This document shows positions 18,379 through 25,620 of a stretch of DNA of 64,000 nt, piece by piece. Numbering within the stretch: the stretch's first letter is position 1; each line of letters opens with the position of its first letter. The notes below the pieces were generated by a model. That model was not told the DNA's origin. It was given only the letters and a program-made list of their open reading frames with translations, and ran no database searches. A program made the translations under genes and the position numbers. Origin of the DNA: Nitrospira sp. (GTDB lineage Bacteria > Nitrospirota > Nitrospiria > Nitrospirales > UBA8639); contig CP058931.1 in assembly GCA_024760505.1 (NCBI GenBank), positions 3,606,001-3,670,000 on the forward strand, written 5' to 3'.

Positions 18379-19586
18379 GAAAGCAAGGCTCCGTCAATGT
18401 CCCACAGTTGAACACGGTTGTTGCCTGAGTCCGACACCACTACAAATTTGCCACACACCTGAACATGATAGGGCCAGCACAGACTCCCCCTTACGGGAAA
18501 ACTCCATTGATTATCCCCTTTAACCTGAAAAGTGGGTTGGCCGGCCAACGCCTGCGCCTTGGCTCCTGTCTGCAGATTGGACTCATGCCAACCAATCAAC
18601 CGGGAATTTGCGGTATCTGCCGCGATTAACCAGGAGCCGGTGGCTGTGACCCCGTATGGCATGTTGAGTGTGCCGGCCCGGGGCCAATACAGGCTGGCAT
18701 TATGGTCGACCAGATGAGACGCAGTTTGGCCGAGAATCCAACGACATGGCTCTCCATCTTCTGAAGGAAATCCATCCCAGACCATGATCCGGTTATTCCC
18801 CGCATCGGCGACACAAAGGTTGCCATTCCAGACCGTCATGGCATGAGGCCATCGCATACTCATCGCGTCCGGTTCCCTGCCCGCATTTTCATCACGACAA
18901 TCAAACCGGTGTTGTCCTAGGACCATGTCGGCGGCTTGACCATGGTGTGTGGGAGGAGTCTGCCATATCAACACACGGCGATTCCCTGTATCCGCGATAC
19001 ATAAGGAATCCCCTCGCGAGCAGACCCCATAAGGCCAATTCAGGGTGAAGGCTGTAGGGATTGACTGGTCTTGATTACACGATGTCGAATGAAAATCTTC
19101 CTGTCCCAGGACGATATCGGCCAGGACATGGCTGCCCCGGGGAACCCGATGCCACAGCAACACTCGATGATTCCACGCATCGGCCACGACTAACCCTTCA
19201 CGATAACGGGTGATGCCAGTAGGAACATTAAAGGTCCTGGAGCTTGGCAAGCCTTTGGCATTTCGCCCTTCCGACAAAAAGTCGGGTTGACCAATCACCC
19301 AATCGGCAGGTGCATTATCTTGAGTAGGAACATGCTCCCAACCCAACAAACGGTGATGACCTGTATCCGCAACCCACAAGGGACCTTCTGGAGAAATCAA
19401 CCACGCACCCCGAGGACCGAACAGAGTAGAAGCCGACGGTATAATGGGCAGGGGGAATCCAATCAAATCACGACATTCGCCAAGCACGAGGATGGGTGCT
19501 CCTCCCTGAAACAATGCTGTGGGAACCTGGGACTCGATCTCTGGCTTGAGTGCAGGAACAGGGGATATGCGAATGGCCGTTTTCAT
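18375..19586 (-). CDS. NHL-repeat beta-propeller protein of the hydrogenase locus
   Basis: A roughly 400-residue protein built from NHL repeats, seen as recurring VADAWNHRVLLWHRVP, IADTGNRRVLIWQ, VADAGNNRIMVW and VSDSGNNRVQLW elements spaced about 55-60 residues apart; these form a beta-propeller. There is no signal peptide, so it should be cytoplasmic like the hydrogenase. I use the ATG at 19586; an in-frame GTG two codons earlier is possible. It lies between the NifU-Rieske gene (13 bases away) and hypF (4-base overlap). NHL proteins beside group 2a hydrogenases are, as I recall, a recurring feature; a protein-binding or assembly role is inferred. Confidence 0.9.
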   Translation of the reverse strand: MKTAIRISPVPALKPEIESQVPTALFQGGAPILVLGECRDLIGFPLPIIPSASTLFGPRGAWLISPEGPLWVADTGHHRLLGWEHVPTQDNAPADWVIGQPDFLSEGRNAKGLPSSRTFNVPTGITRYREGLVVADAWNHRVLLWHRVPRGSHVLADIVLGQEDFHSTSCNQDQSIPTAFTLNWPYGVCSRGDSLCIADTGNRRVLIWQTPPTHHGQAADMVLGQHRFDCRDENAGREPDAMSMRWPHAMTVWNGNLCVADAGNNRIMVWDGFPSEDGEPCRWILGQTASHLVDHNASLYWPRAGTLNMPYGVTATGSWLIAADTANSRLIGWHESNLQTGAKAQALAGQPTFQVKGDNQWSFPVRGSLCWPYHVQVCGKFVVVSDSGNNRVQLWDIDGALLS

Positions 19587-19599
19587 ACACACACATCTT

Positions 19600-20505
19600 T
19601 TACCGGGAAATTTTCATCTCAACTTTCGGGCCGTCGACACGAGTGTCATGGGGCAGCAACTGCACCTCAGGCGCCGTTAAACATTCTCCTGTCGTCAAGG
19701 AATATTGAAATCCATGATAAGGGCAGGTGATGATGCCATTATTGATTTCTCCCATTTCCAGTGACATGCCCATGTGCGCGCAAGCGTTCTCAAAACAGGA
19801 AATTCGTGAACCTTGGCGACTAAAGAGGAGGGAATGTCCATCAAGCTCTTTCACCAGAATGCCTCCGTCAGGAATCTCCTCCACCTGGAGGGCGACCATC
19901 CAGCTTGAATCCCGGGATTTGGCAAAGGGACTGACTAGATGCAGGGGAACCCCATTACCCGTCGGCGCGTGAGCCAGCCCTTTGATCTTGTGGATGGTGC
20001 GGATTTCCGGGCACTGTTCTCTTATGGCTTTTTCCACGCCTTCAGTCAACGTTAGATTGGAAGAGGGGCAACCGTCGCAAGCTCCAAGAAGGCGGATTTC
20101 CACGGTGTCGGGCAGCTGGAGACGGACGAGTTCCACATTCCCGCCGTGGGACTGAAGGAGAGGACGAACGCCAGCCAGAGCGGCTTCTACCCGCTCATTC
20201 AAGGAAGGTTTGACCAATCCCAAATGTCGGAGGACGGCATAGACCAATTCATCTGAGGCCGCCTGGCGCAGGACGGCCTGCGTGGCGGGATCGGATTTGA
20301 ACAGAAGGATGATACGGGATAGAGCTTCCTTGTGTAGTTGATCGATCGATTCCCTCAAGGCGAGAACCGTCTGACGATGAGTGTCGTCCCATTGTGCAAC
20401 AATCGACTCCAGCCGTTCGATTGTGCCAAGGAATGAGGCTAAGTCGGGTTTAGACCCTTGCACGAATTCCTCCTTCGCAACAATCCCAGGTGGCCGAATG
20501 CTCAC
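19600..20505 (-). CDS. NifU-domain / Rieske ferredoxin fusion protein
   Basis: Two iron-sulphur modules lie in one 301-residue protein. Residues 1-100 are helical and unassigned. Residues about 105-170 form a NifU C-terminal (Nfu) domain with GACDGCPSSNLTLTEGV, whose C-x2-C binds a labile [4Fe-4S] cluster. Residues about 195-300 form a Rieske domain with CAHMGMSLE (C-x-H) and, 16 or so residues later, CPYHGFQY (C-x2-H), the complete ligand set of a [2Fe-2S] centre. No signal peptide. In this setting it could take electrons from HupS or load clusters on the enzyme; HucE/HhyE-type Fe-S proteins linked to high-affinity hydrogenases are the closest analogy I recall. Confidence 0.92.
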   Translation of the reverse strand: MSIRPPGIVAKEEFVQGSKPDLASFLGTIERLESIVAQWDDTHRQTVLALRESIDQLHKEALSRIILLFKSDPATQAVLRQAASDELVYAVLRHLGLVKPSLNERVEAALAGVRPLLQSHGGNVELVRLQLPDTVEIRLLGACDGCPSSNLTLTEGVEKAIREQCPEIRTIHKIKGLAHAPTGNGVPLHLVSPFAKSRDSSWMVALQVEEIPDGGILVKELDGHSLLFSRQGSRISCFENACAHMGMSLEMGEINNGIITCPYHGFQYSLTTGECLTAPEVQLLPHDTRVDGPKVEMKISR

Positions 20506-20512
20506 CCGTGGC

Positions 20513-20737
20513 TCAGCGATATTTTAAATCTCGAAAGAGTCGGGGTTGTAGGGCGCCAACGAACAAACTGGCCAGGGCCACCGAAAACCACAAGGCCAGT
20601 CCGATCTTCACAAAGACAACAAACAGCACGGCTCCCACCCCGCCTCCCAACCCGGCCAACATCATGACCTTGGACGGGTCTTGAAATAATTTCCCATTGC
20701 AAAACAACAAGACTGAATTCCAAAACATGTCGAACAT
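20513..20737 (-). CDS. Small membrane protein A of the hydrogenase locus (74 aa)
   Basis: I start at the ATG at 20737 because AAAGAGGGAATC precedes it closely; the longer frame overlaps the next gene. The protein has an amphipathic N-terminus (MFDMFWNSVLLF), a glycine-rich hydrophobic helix (MMLAGLGGGVGAVLFVVFV), a second hydrophobic helix and a basic tail (LFRDLKYR). It is thus a two-helix membrane protein of unknown family. It stands 8 bases before the NifU-Rieske gene and 28 bases after another tiny membrane protein, which makes the pair good candidates for membrane attachment or quinone access of a soluble hydrogenase. Confidence 0.7.
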   Translation of the reverse strand: MFDMFWNSVLLFCNGKLFQDPSKVMMLAGLGGGVGAVLFVVFVKIGLALWFSVALASLFVGALQPRLFRDLKYR

Positions 20738-20765
20738 GAAGATTCCCTCTTTGTCAGAATGATCA

Positions 20766-21008
20766 TCAGAGAAGCGCTGCCAAAATAAGGAGGCCAATCA
20801 GCACACCCGGGACCGACGCAATCGGTCCAAAAAATGAACCCATTAAGGCCGCCAGCTCATAGCCAAGCGCCTTTCCACCCACGAGAATGCCACCGATGGC
20901 CCCACCAAGCGCGCCAAACACCAGCGCGATCGCAAGAAAAAATACCCCTGAACCAAATGTCAATTGCGGGTCGGCAGCGGAAAAAATGGACAGATCCATT
21001 TTGCTCAC
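20766..21008 (-). CDS. Small glycine-rich membrane protein B of the hydrogenase locus (80 aa)
   Basis: An 80-residue, very hydrophobic protein with two membrane segments: FFLAIALVFGALGGAIGGILVGG and a second one near the end (VPGVLIGLLILAALL). Glycine and alanine dominate, a composition seen in tightly packed helical oligomers. AAAGGGGGTGAGC lies upstream of the ATG, giving a good ribosome-binding site. No family is recognised. It is the second of two adjacent tiny membrane proteins within the hydrogenase unit, between the TPR gene and protein A. Confidence 0.72.
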   Translation of the reverse strand: MSKMDLSIFSAADPQLTFGSGVFFLAIALVFGALGGAIGGILVGGKALGYELAALMGSFFGPIASVPGVLIGLLILAALL

Positions 21009-21027
21009 CCCCTTTTCAGGATTCTGC

Positions 21028-22053
21028 TTAGTTCCGGATCAACATTCCATGAGGGGAAAGCTGGGAGGGATGATGCCTCTGCAATTCCTCCTCAAGTTCA
21101 GCCAACATGTCATGAGTGATCGTCACTTTGTCTGATTCTCCATATTGTTCAAAGATCGCACAGGCCTGTTGGTAATACGTCCGGGCCAGCGTCAGATTAT
21201 GCGGGTTACCCAGCTCAGGCTGTTCAGGATCATCCGGAAGGTTTCGCAACGCACTGGCTTTGTTTGAAATCGTATTCGCATACCCGAGAGGCGTATCCTT
21301 CGGATTTCGCACTTTTAAGGCTTCGTCATAGGCCGCCACGGCCCGGAGATTATTGCCCACGGAATGGCTGCTTGAAGCATATTGCAAGGCATTTCCAAGA
21401 TTATTTTGCAGCATGGCATATTCCGTCGGATGATCCACGAGCGTAATGACTTTCAGAGCTTCTTCGAAGGATTGGACCGCCAGGGCCTCCCGTATTTTTC
21501 CATTCTGGTCGGTCACAGGAATCGAGAGATACGCCGTGGCCAGATTATTGTGCAGAATGGTGAATTCCGTGGGATAGCGTTTACGGGTAAAGGTCCGGAG
21601 TGCTCGTAAATAGAGATTGATGGCATCGGAAATTTTGGCGCGTCCTAATCCGGCCAGGGTCTGCAATGTTAGCCCAAGATTGAGTTCCGCTTCCGCCAGT
21701 TCTTCGGGTGAGCCATGGTGTTTCAAGACCGCAATTGCATCCTCAAATGCGGCCCGGGCTTTCTCCAAATTGTCCGGGACATCCTGCGGCATGCTGTTCA
21801 AAGCGGTTCCCATGCGAGCCTGGACCCGTGCGTTCAACAACGGTTCGTCGGCTGGACACAGGGAGAGCGCTTTAGCATACAGCGAAGCGGCATGATGGAG
21901 GTCTTGAAAAGATTTGGGTTTGTGCTGGAGGCCCATGGCAATTTCCATGAGCATCTCCACTTTTTCCACCGGGGAGGCATCAGGAGATTCTGCAGCGGCC
22001 AGAGCTGCTTTAACGCGATGATCGGAAAGGCCAGAAAAGGTTTCCTGATTCAT
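21028..22053 (-). CDS. TPR-repeat protein of the hydrogenase locus
   Basis: A soluble 341-residue protein made of tetratricopeptide-like helical repeats: AEAELNLGLTLQTLAG, LHNNLATAYLS, LQNNLGNALQYA and ANTISNKASALRNL recur about every 45-55 residues, each followed by a helix with a YxxAL-type element (for example SFEEALKV, AYDEALKV). No signal peptide. TPR solenoids bind partner proteins, so a scaffold or assembly role for the hydrogenase is likely. AAGGAGCGATTCAGC is upstream of the ATG. It follows a 230-base gap that could hold its own promoter. Confidence 0.9.
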   Translation of the reverse strand: MNQETFSGLSDHRVKAALAAAESPDASPVEKVEMLMEIAMGLQHKPKSFQDLHHAASLYAKALSLCPADEPLLNARVQARMGTALNSMPQDVPDNLEKARAAFEDAIAVLKHHGSPEELAEAELNLGLTLQTLAGLGRAKISDAINLYLRALRTFTRKRYPTEFTILHNNLATAYLSIPVTDQNGKIREALAVQSFEEALKVITLVDHPTEYAMLQNNLGNALQYASSSHSVGNNLRAVAAYDEALKVRNPKDTPLGYANTISNKASALRNLPDDPEQPELGNPHNLTLARTYYQQACAIFEQYGESDKVTITHDMLAELEEELQRHHPSQLSPHGMLIRN

Positions 22054-22283
22054 GCTGAATCGCTCCTTGTTTTATTATTTGACGGCCAATCATGGATGTC
22101 AACTACTATTTCAAAGTGAAAACTAAGTTTACAGCAGGCAATGCATAAATCATTTTTTTCTTTTCCGCCGACAACCTTTGCATCGTAAAAAAAATCTTTT
22201 CAGCCAAACATGACCATGCTTTGCCATAGAAAAAACAAAAATTCGGCGCGGACCGGATGTGATATTAAAAAATCACAGCGCAA
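22054..22283 (-). other. Intergenic gap inside the hydrogenase locus
   Basis: About 230 AT-rich bases split the locus into an upstream (hupS to the 128-aa gene) and a downstream (TPR to permease) part. A secondary promoter for the downstream part is plausible, but I found no convincing -35/-10 or -24/-12 pair. No hairpin terminator is evident. Confidence 0.4.
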
Positions 22284-22670
22284 TCACACGTAAGCCTTTT
22301 CGTCGAGATAGGCCGATGACGGCATCTGAATCATCAGGCCTGCTGATTTCTCGTCCCAGGACGCTGAAACCATTTGAGCAAAGTGTTCATCAATGCCATG
22401 CACGCGACAGAATTCTTGTGCATGAATGACCCGGTCCCCACGGGCATTACGGATTTTCAACAGTAAGCCGCCTGCACCGGCATTGGTCACTGGGAGGAGG
22501 AGGAGGGCAGGATCTCTTTTCAGTAAAATGACACTATGAATCTGCGGAAAATATTGCTCATACAAGGAGGCATCGAGATAAAGATTCCCGTTCCGGATAT
22601 GAATGCAGGCATCGGTGCCGGCCGTGTGGTGAGCGGGCGTGCCCTTATATTGATTCATGAAACGAAACAT
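22284..22670 (-). CDS. Hypothetical protein (128 aa) next to hupD
   Basis: A small soluble protein of unknown family. Its centre is beta-strand rich (SVILLKRDPALLLLPV, GGLLLKIRNARGDRVIHA), then EFCRVHGIDEHFAQM and a hydrophobic-polar strand LMIQMPSSA near the end. A similar position beside the maturation protease is taken by an uncharacterised gene in other group 2a loci, as far as I recall. The frame begins at the ATG at 22670 and overlaps the hupD 3' end by 26 bases; Met5 (22658) is an alternative start. The overlap suggests co-translation with HupD. Confidence 0.75.
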   Translation of the reverse strand: MFRFMNQYKGTPAHHTAGTDACIHIRNGNLYLDASLYEQYFPQIHSVILLKRDPALLLLPVTNAGAGGLLLKIRNARGDRVIHAQEFCRVHGIDEHFAQMVSASWDEKSAGLMIQMPSSAYLDEKAYV

Positions 22671-23130
22671 GTTGTTTCACCTCATCCATAATATGACCAA
22701 ACACCTTTTCGGCCGCCTGCTTGACGGGAACGGTCAACTCCAGACCAAACATAGTGTCGGCTGCCTCGACTAAATACACTGTCACATTTTTGGGGAAGGA
22801 ACTCCCAAAGACCAGTTGTCCCGCATAGAGCGCATGGTCCCACCGGAAATTATGCAGGCTATAGCTCGGCGGCGGTCGATTGATGACTTCATTGCCCGGA
22901 AGCTTAAAGATGCTTCCAGGTGCCGATCCCGTGACTGCAGCATCAAGGAGGATGAGCCTACTGGCCTCGCGTGCCTGAAACATTACTTCCATCCCTCCGG
23001 TCCCGGCATCGTACACCCGAACAGCAGCATTGGGATGATCCCTGAAATACGCTTGAAGCCGTTGGACCACCACAATCCCCACCCCGTCGTCGCTTCGGTT
23101 GAGATTCCCGCAACCAATGATGACCAACAT
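22645..23130 (-). CDS. hupD: Hydrogenase maturation endopeptidase HupD (M52)
   Basis: This protease removes the C-terminal tail of the large subunit after nickel insertion. The N-terminus shows the M52 signature IIGCGNLNRSDDGVGIVVV, with the Asp of the DDGVG element acting as a nickel-sensing ligand; DAGTGGMEV and LLDAAVTGSAPG follow, and HNFRWDHAL near residue 92 provides the conserved His. At 161 residues it is of usual length. It is located four genes after hupS, matching its substrate HupL, which carries a C-terminal extension. Confidence 0.93.
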   Translation of the reverse strand: MLVIIGCGNLNRSDDGVGIVVVQRLQAYFRDHPNAAVRVYDAGTGGMEVMFQAREASRLILLDAAVTGSAPGSIFKLPGNEVINRPPPSYSLHNFRWDHALYAGQLVFGSSFPKNVTVYLVEAADTMFGLELTVPVKQAAEKVFGHIMDEVKQHVSFHESI

Positions 23131-23155
23131 TTCTGAGTCTCTTGAAGTTCTTCCG

Positions 23156-23491
23156 TCAAATCCGCCACAGGCGGCACGACCAATCTTTTTCTACTGGAAT
23201 AGCCAATTCCGGCAATTCGCAGTATTGGCGGTGCACCACGTAATACATGCAAGTTTCGCAAGATTGGACGATATCCCCGCCCACCTCGCCGGGAGGTCGA
23301 TAGGGATCTAGTTGAAAACCCGCGATCTGTAACTTCCTCTCATAGTCATCAGGCCTAAGAGACTGCAGGCGATGGACAAGATGGTTGATGTCCTCACTTG
23401 TATAGGCACGGGGCTCCACTTCAGTCTGAAACCCTTCCTCCAAAAGCGTTCTCAAATGTTTTCTCAGGGCATCTTGTTCCATTTGAACCAT
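23156..23491 (-). CDS. HiPIP-like four-cysteine protein 2
   Basis: A small soluble protein whose last 34 residues hold four cysteines as C-x2-C-x9-C-x14-C-x2-W. That spacing and the Trp after the last Cys resemble high-potential iron-sulphur proteins (HiPIP, PROSITE-type C-x(6,9)-[LIVM]-x3-G-[YW]-C-x2-[FYW]); here V sits 8 residues after the third Cys and the glycine is replaced. The N-terminal ~75 residues are helical and charged. It is clearly paralogous to the gene just upstream: both end CxLPELxxPVExDWxCRLWRI. No signal peptide. The start is uncertain (TTG 23515, ATG 23491 or ATG 23482). A [4Fe-4S] electron carrier for the hydrogenase is inferred, not shown. Confidence 0.8.
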   Translation of the reverse strand: MVQMEQDALRKHLRTLLEEGFQTEVEPRAYTSEDINHLVHRLQSLRPDDYERKLQIAGFQLDPYRPPGEVGGDIVQSCETCMYYVVHRQYCELPELAIPVEKDWSCRLWRI

Positions 23492-23547
23492 GAATCTTGA
23501 GAAAGCCTTCCACAATCAGTTCCGCGCGCTTCTGGAATCCCATGAAA

Positions 23548-23880
23548 TTAGATGCGCCAGAGACGGCAATACCAGTCCGGTTCGACTGGAAGATCTAATT
23601 CAGGCAAATCACACCATTTCCGGTGGACAAGATAATACATACACTCCAAACATCTCATTTGGTCCGGCCCGTAGGGCTTATCGGTAAAACCAGCCAGGAC
23701 AAGTTTTCCCTTCAAATCATGTTGATCAAGTTTGCGAACATCGGAGAGCAGCTGTGCGAATTCCACCTGAGTTTCGGGGAAGGGCTCAGTTTGGGTTTTT
23801 AAACCGGATGCCAGAAGGTCGCCGATTTCCTGGCGGAGTTTTTCTTCTTCCTCATTGCGCATGGAAGGATGGACCCCCAT
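23548..23880 (-). CDS. HiPIP-like four-cysteine protein 1
   Basis: The upstream member of a tandem paralogous pair, separated from hupL by 100 bases. The C-terminus carries CLECMYYLVHRKWC and ends DWYCRLWRI, giving C-x2-C-x9-C-x14-C-x2-W, the same spacing as its neighbour and close to the HiPIP signature (here Tyr is conserved directly before the last Cys). The first ~75 residues are charged and helical, and weakly similar to the paralogue (LLASGLKTQTEP versus LLEEGFQTEVEP). No signal peptide, unlike the periplasmic HiPIPs of phototrophs. GGAGGTGAAATC precedes the ATG by an unusually long gap, and Met7 is an alternative start. Confidence 0.82.
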   Translation of the reverse strand: MGVHPSMRNEEEEKLRQEIGDLLASGLKTQTEPFPETQVEFAQLLSDVRKLDQHDLKGKLVLAGFTDKPYGPDQMRCLECMYYLVHRKWCDLPELDLPVEPDWYCRLWRI

Positions 23881-23980
23881 TCAAGTGTGATTTCACCTCC
23901 ATGCTACTCCCTTCGCCTTCCTTTCACAAAGTGAAATGGGCCCAAGATTAGACAACTCCTCACGCCATTTCCGGGCCGCC

Positions 23981-25576
23981 TTACCCGATCCGGAATCTGG
24001 CCAATTCCTTGCCGGTCTTCTGATCGTGGGCATGGACCGTGCACACCAGACACGAATCAAATGATCTCGCGACATGGCCAACTTCCACCGGGTCTGTGGG
24101 ATCGGCGATCGGCGCACCGAGGAGGGCTTCCTCGATTGGACCTGGGTTACCTTCGGCATCCCGCGGGCCGACGTTCCAGGTTGTGGGCGCCACAATCTGA
24201 TAATTTTTTATCTTCCCTCCCTTGATGTCTATCCAGTGGCACAGAGCTCCCCGGATGGCTTCCGTCGCTCCCCAACCCCGTCCATCTCCTTCTTGAGGCT
24301 TCATATACCAGGGATCGGCAAGCTTAAATTCACGGAGGCACCGTTCGGCTTGCCGATACAACTTCACGGTCTCATGCATACGGGCAAGTTGCCGCAGATG
24401 GAGGCTGGGGCCTCCCATTCTCTTATACACATCCAGAATAAATCCGTCGTAATGCTGCCAGTCCTCACCATGTCTTCCTCCAGCGACCATTTGCCGGGCA
24501 AAGGGACCGGCTTCGAGCCGCCCCAGATCAAGGTGGCGGACCGCCGTGCACCAGGAGTAGGTTCCTGCGAAGTCTGTGTCATTGTTCTGAACGGCCTTGG
24601 TTGTCCGATCGTAGGGATGCACATCGCTTTCCCCTTCGTCATACCAGGAGTGGGTGGTGTTCTCACGAACCACATCCTGACTAACCTCTCGATGTGTGTC
24701 CGTTGCGCCATCATAGACTCCGCCTTTCATAATGACGGAAGCCTGTCGGGTTTCAATCGTGGGCTTCTGATATTTATCTTCATGTGGCAAATAACCCCAG
24801 GAGAAATATTTCCCCACCCCTCCGCCATACTTGCCTAACCCGATATCCAGGCCCATGCGCCAATAGAACCCGAGATCCGAATTGGCGTGAGCAGGGTTTT
24901 CATCCAACCAGGCCATAAAATCGTTATACGTCTTGATTTGCTCGTACCGTTCCAGTGAACACCCTAACCAGACCGGCTCCAGCCAATTGGTTTTATAGTA
25001 TTCCAGGATGGACCAGGCCCGGGTGATATCGGAGAGAGTCGGCGCGCACATTACGCCTCCCGGAACCATGTATGAGGAATGCGGCCATTGCCCTCCCATA
25101 ATGGCGTAAATTTCCACTGGCTTCCCGGAAATAGTGACCCCGATTTCGTATGATTTGCCGGTAAAGGGCGCAAACCGTTTGCAGGCTTCCTCGTAATATT
25201 GATTCTTCCGGTATTTTTTGTTGGTGAGATCAATCGCATAGAGGCCATAAAAATACCGGGGTTGGCTTTGCAGGCTTTCAACAATTTGCCCCAGGTTCCT
25301 GGCCAGAATGGCATTACGCGGGACGGTGGTTTTCCAAGCCGTGTCCAACGCCCAGGCTGCACAGGTCAAATGGGATGCGCCGCAAATGCCACAGGCCCTT
25401 GGGGTAACCACGAGTCCCGCTTGAGGATCCTTGTCGCGCAGAATGATCTCAAACCCCCGGAACAACTCGGCTTGTGTCCAGGCATTGGTGACCACCCCAT
25501 TATCCACCTCAACCCTCACATCCAGATCCCCTTCCACCCGTCCGACCGGAGAAATATCTAATGTTTGGACAGCCAT
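23981..25576 (-). CDS. hupL: [NiFe] hydrogenase large subunit, group 2a type
   Basis: The catalytic subunit that splits H2. The L1 motif RACGICGASH (Cys62, Cys65, His69) and the C-terminal L2 motif DSCLVCTVH (Cys509, Cys512, His515) supply the four NiFe cysteines. The L2 motif has Ser where most large subunits have Pro (DPCxxCxxH). Sixteen residues follow His515 and should be removed by HupD. There is no Tat signal on its partner, so the enzyme is cytoplasmic. AAGGAGACGAGCC precedes the ATG. Sequence flavour (for example YFYGLYAIDLTNKKYR and GGQWPHSSYMVPGG) fits the group 2a lineage with high-affinity H2 oxidation in mind; subgroup placement needs a tree. Confidence 0.96.
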   Translation of the reverse strand: MAVQTLDISPVGRVEGDLDVRVEVDNGVVTNAWTQAELFRGFEIILRDKDPQAGLVVTPRACGICGASHLTCAAWALDTAWKTTVPRNAILARNLGQIVESLQSQPRYFYGLYAIDLTNKKYRKNQYYEEACKRFAPFTGKSYEIGVTISGKPVEIYAIMGGQWPHSSYMVPGGVMCAPTLSDITRAWSILEYYKTNWLEPVWLGCSLERYEQIKTYNDFMAWLDENPAHANSDLGFYWRMGLDIGLGKYGGGVGKYFSWGYLPHEDKYQKPTIETRQASVIMKGGVYDGATDTHREVSQDVVRENTTHSWYDEGESDVHPYDRTTKAVQNNDTDFAGTYSWCTAVRHLDLGRLEAGPFARQMVAGGRHGEDWQHYDGFILDVYKRMGGPSLHLRQLARMHETVKLYRQAERCLREFKLADPWYMKPQEGDGRGWGATEAIRGALCHWIDIKGGKIKNYQIVAPTTWNVGPRDAEGNPGPIEEALLGAPIADPTDPVEVGHVARSFDSCLVCTVHAHDQKTGKELARFRIG

Positions 25577-25620
25577 GGCTCGTCTCCTTCTGTTATCAAG
25601 TGATCAAACGGATTCAACGC

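Noticed and set aside
24074..24838. A 254-codon + strand frame within hupL
   Set aside because: It is antisense to a clearly conserved hydrogenase large-subunit gene.
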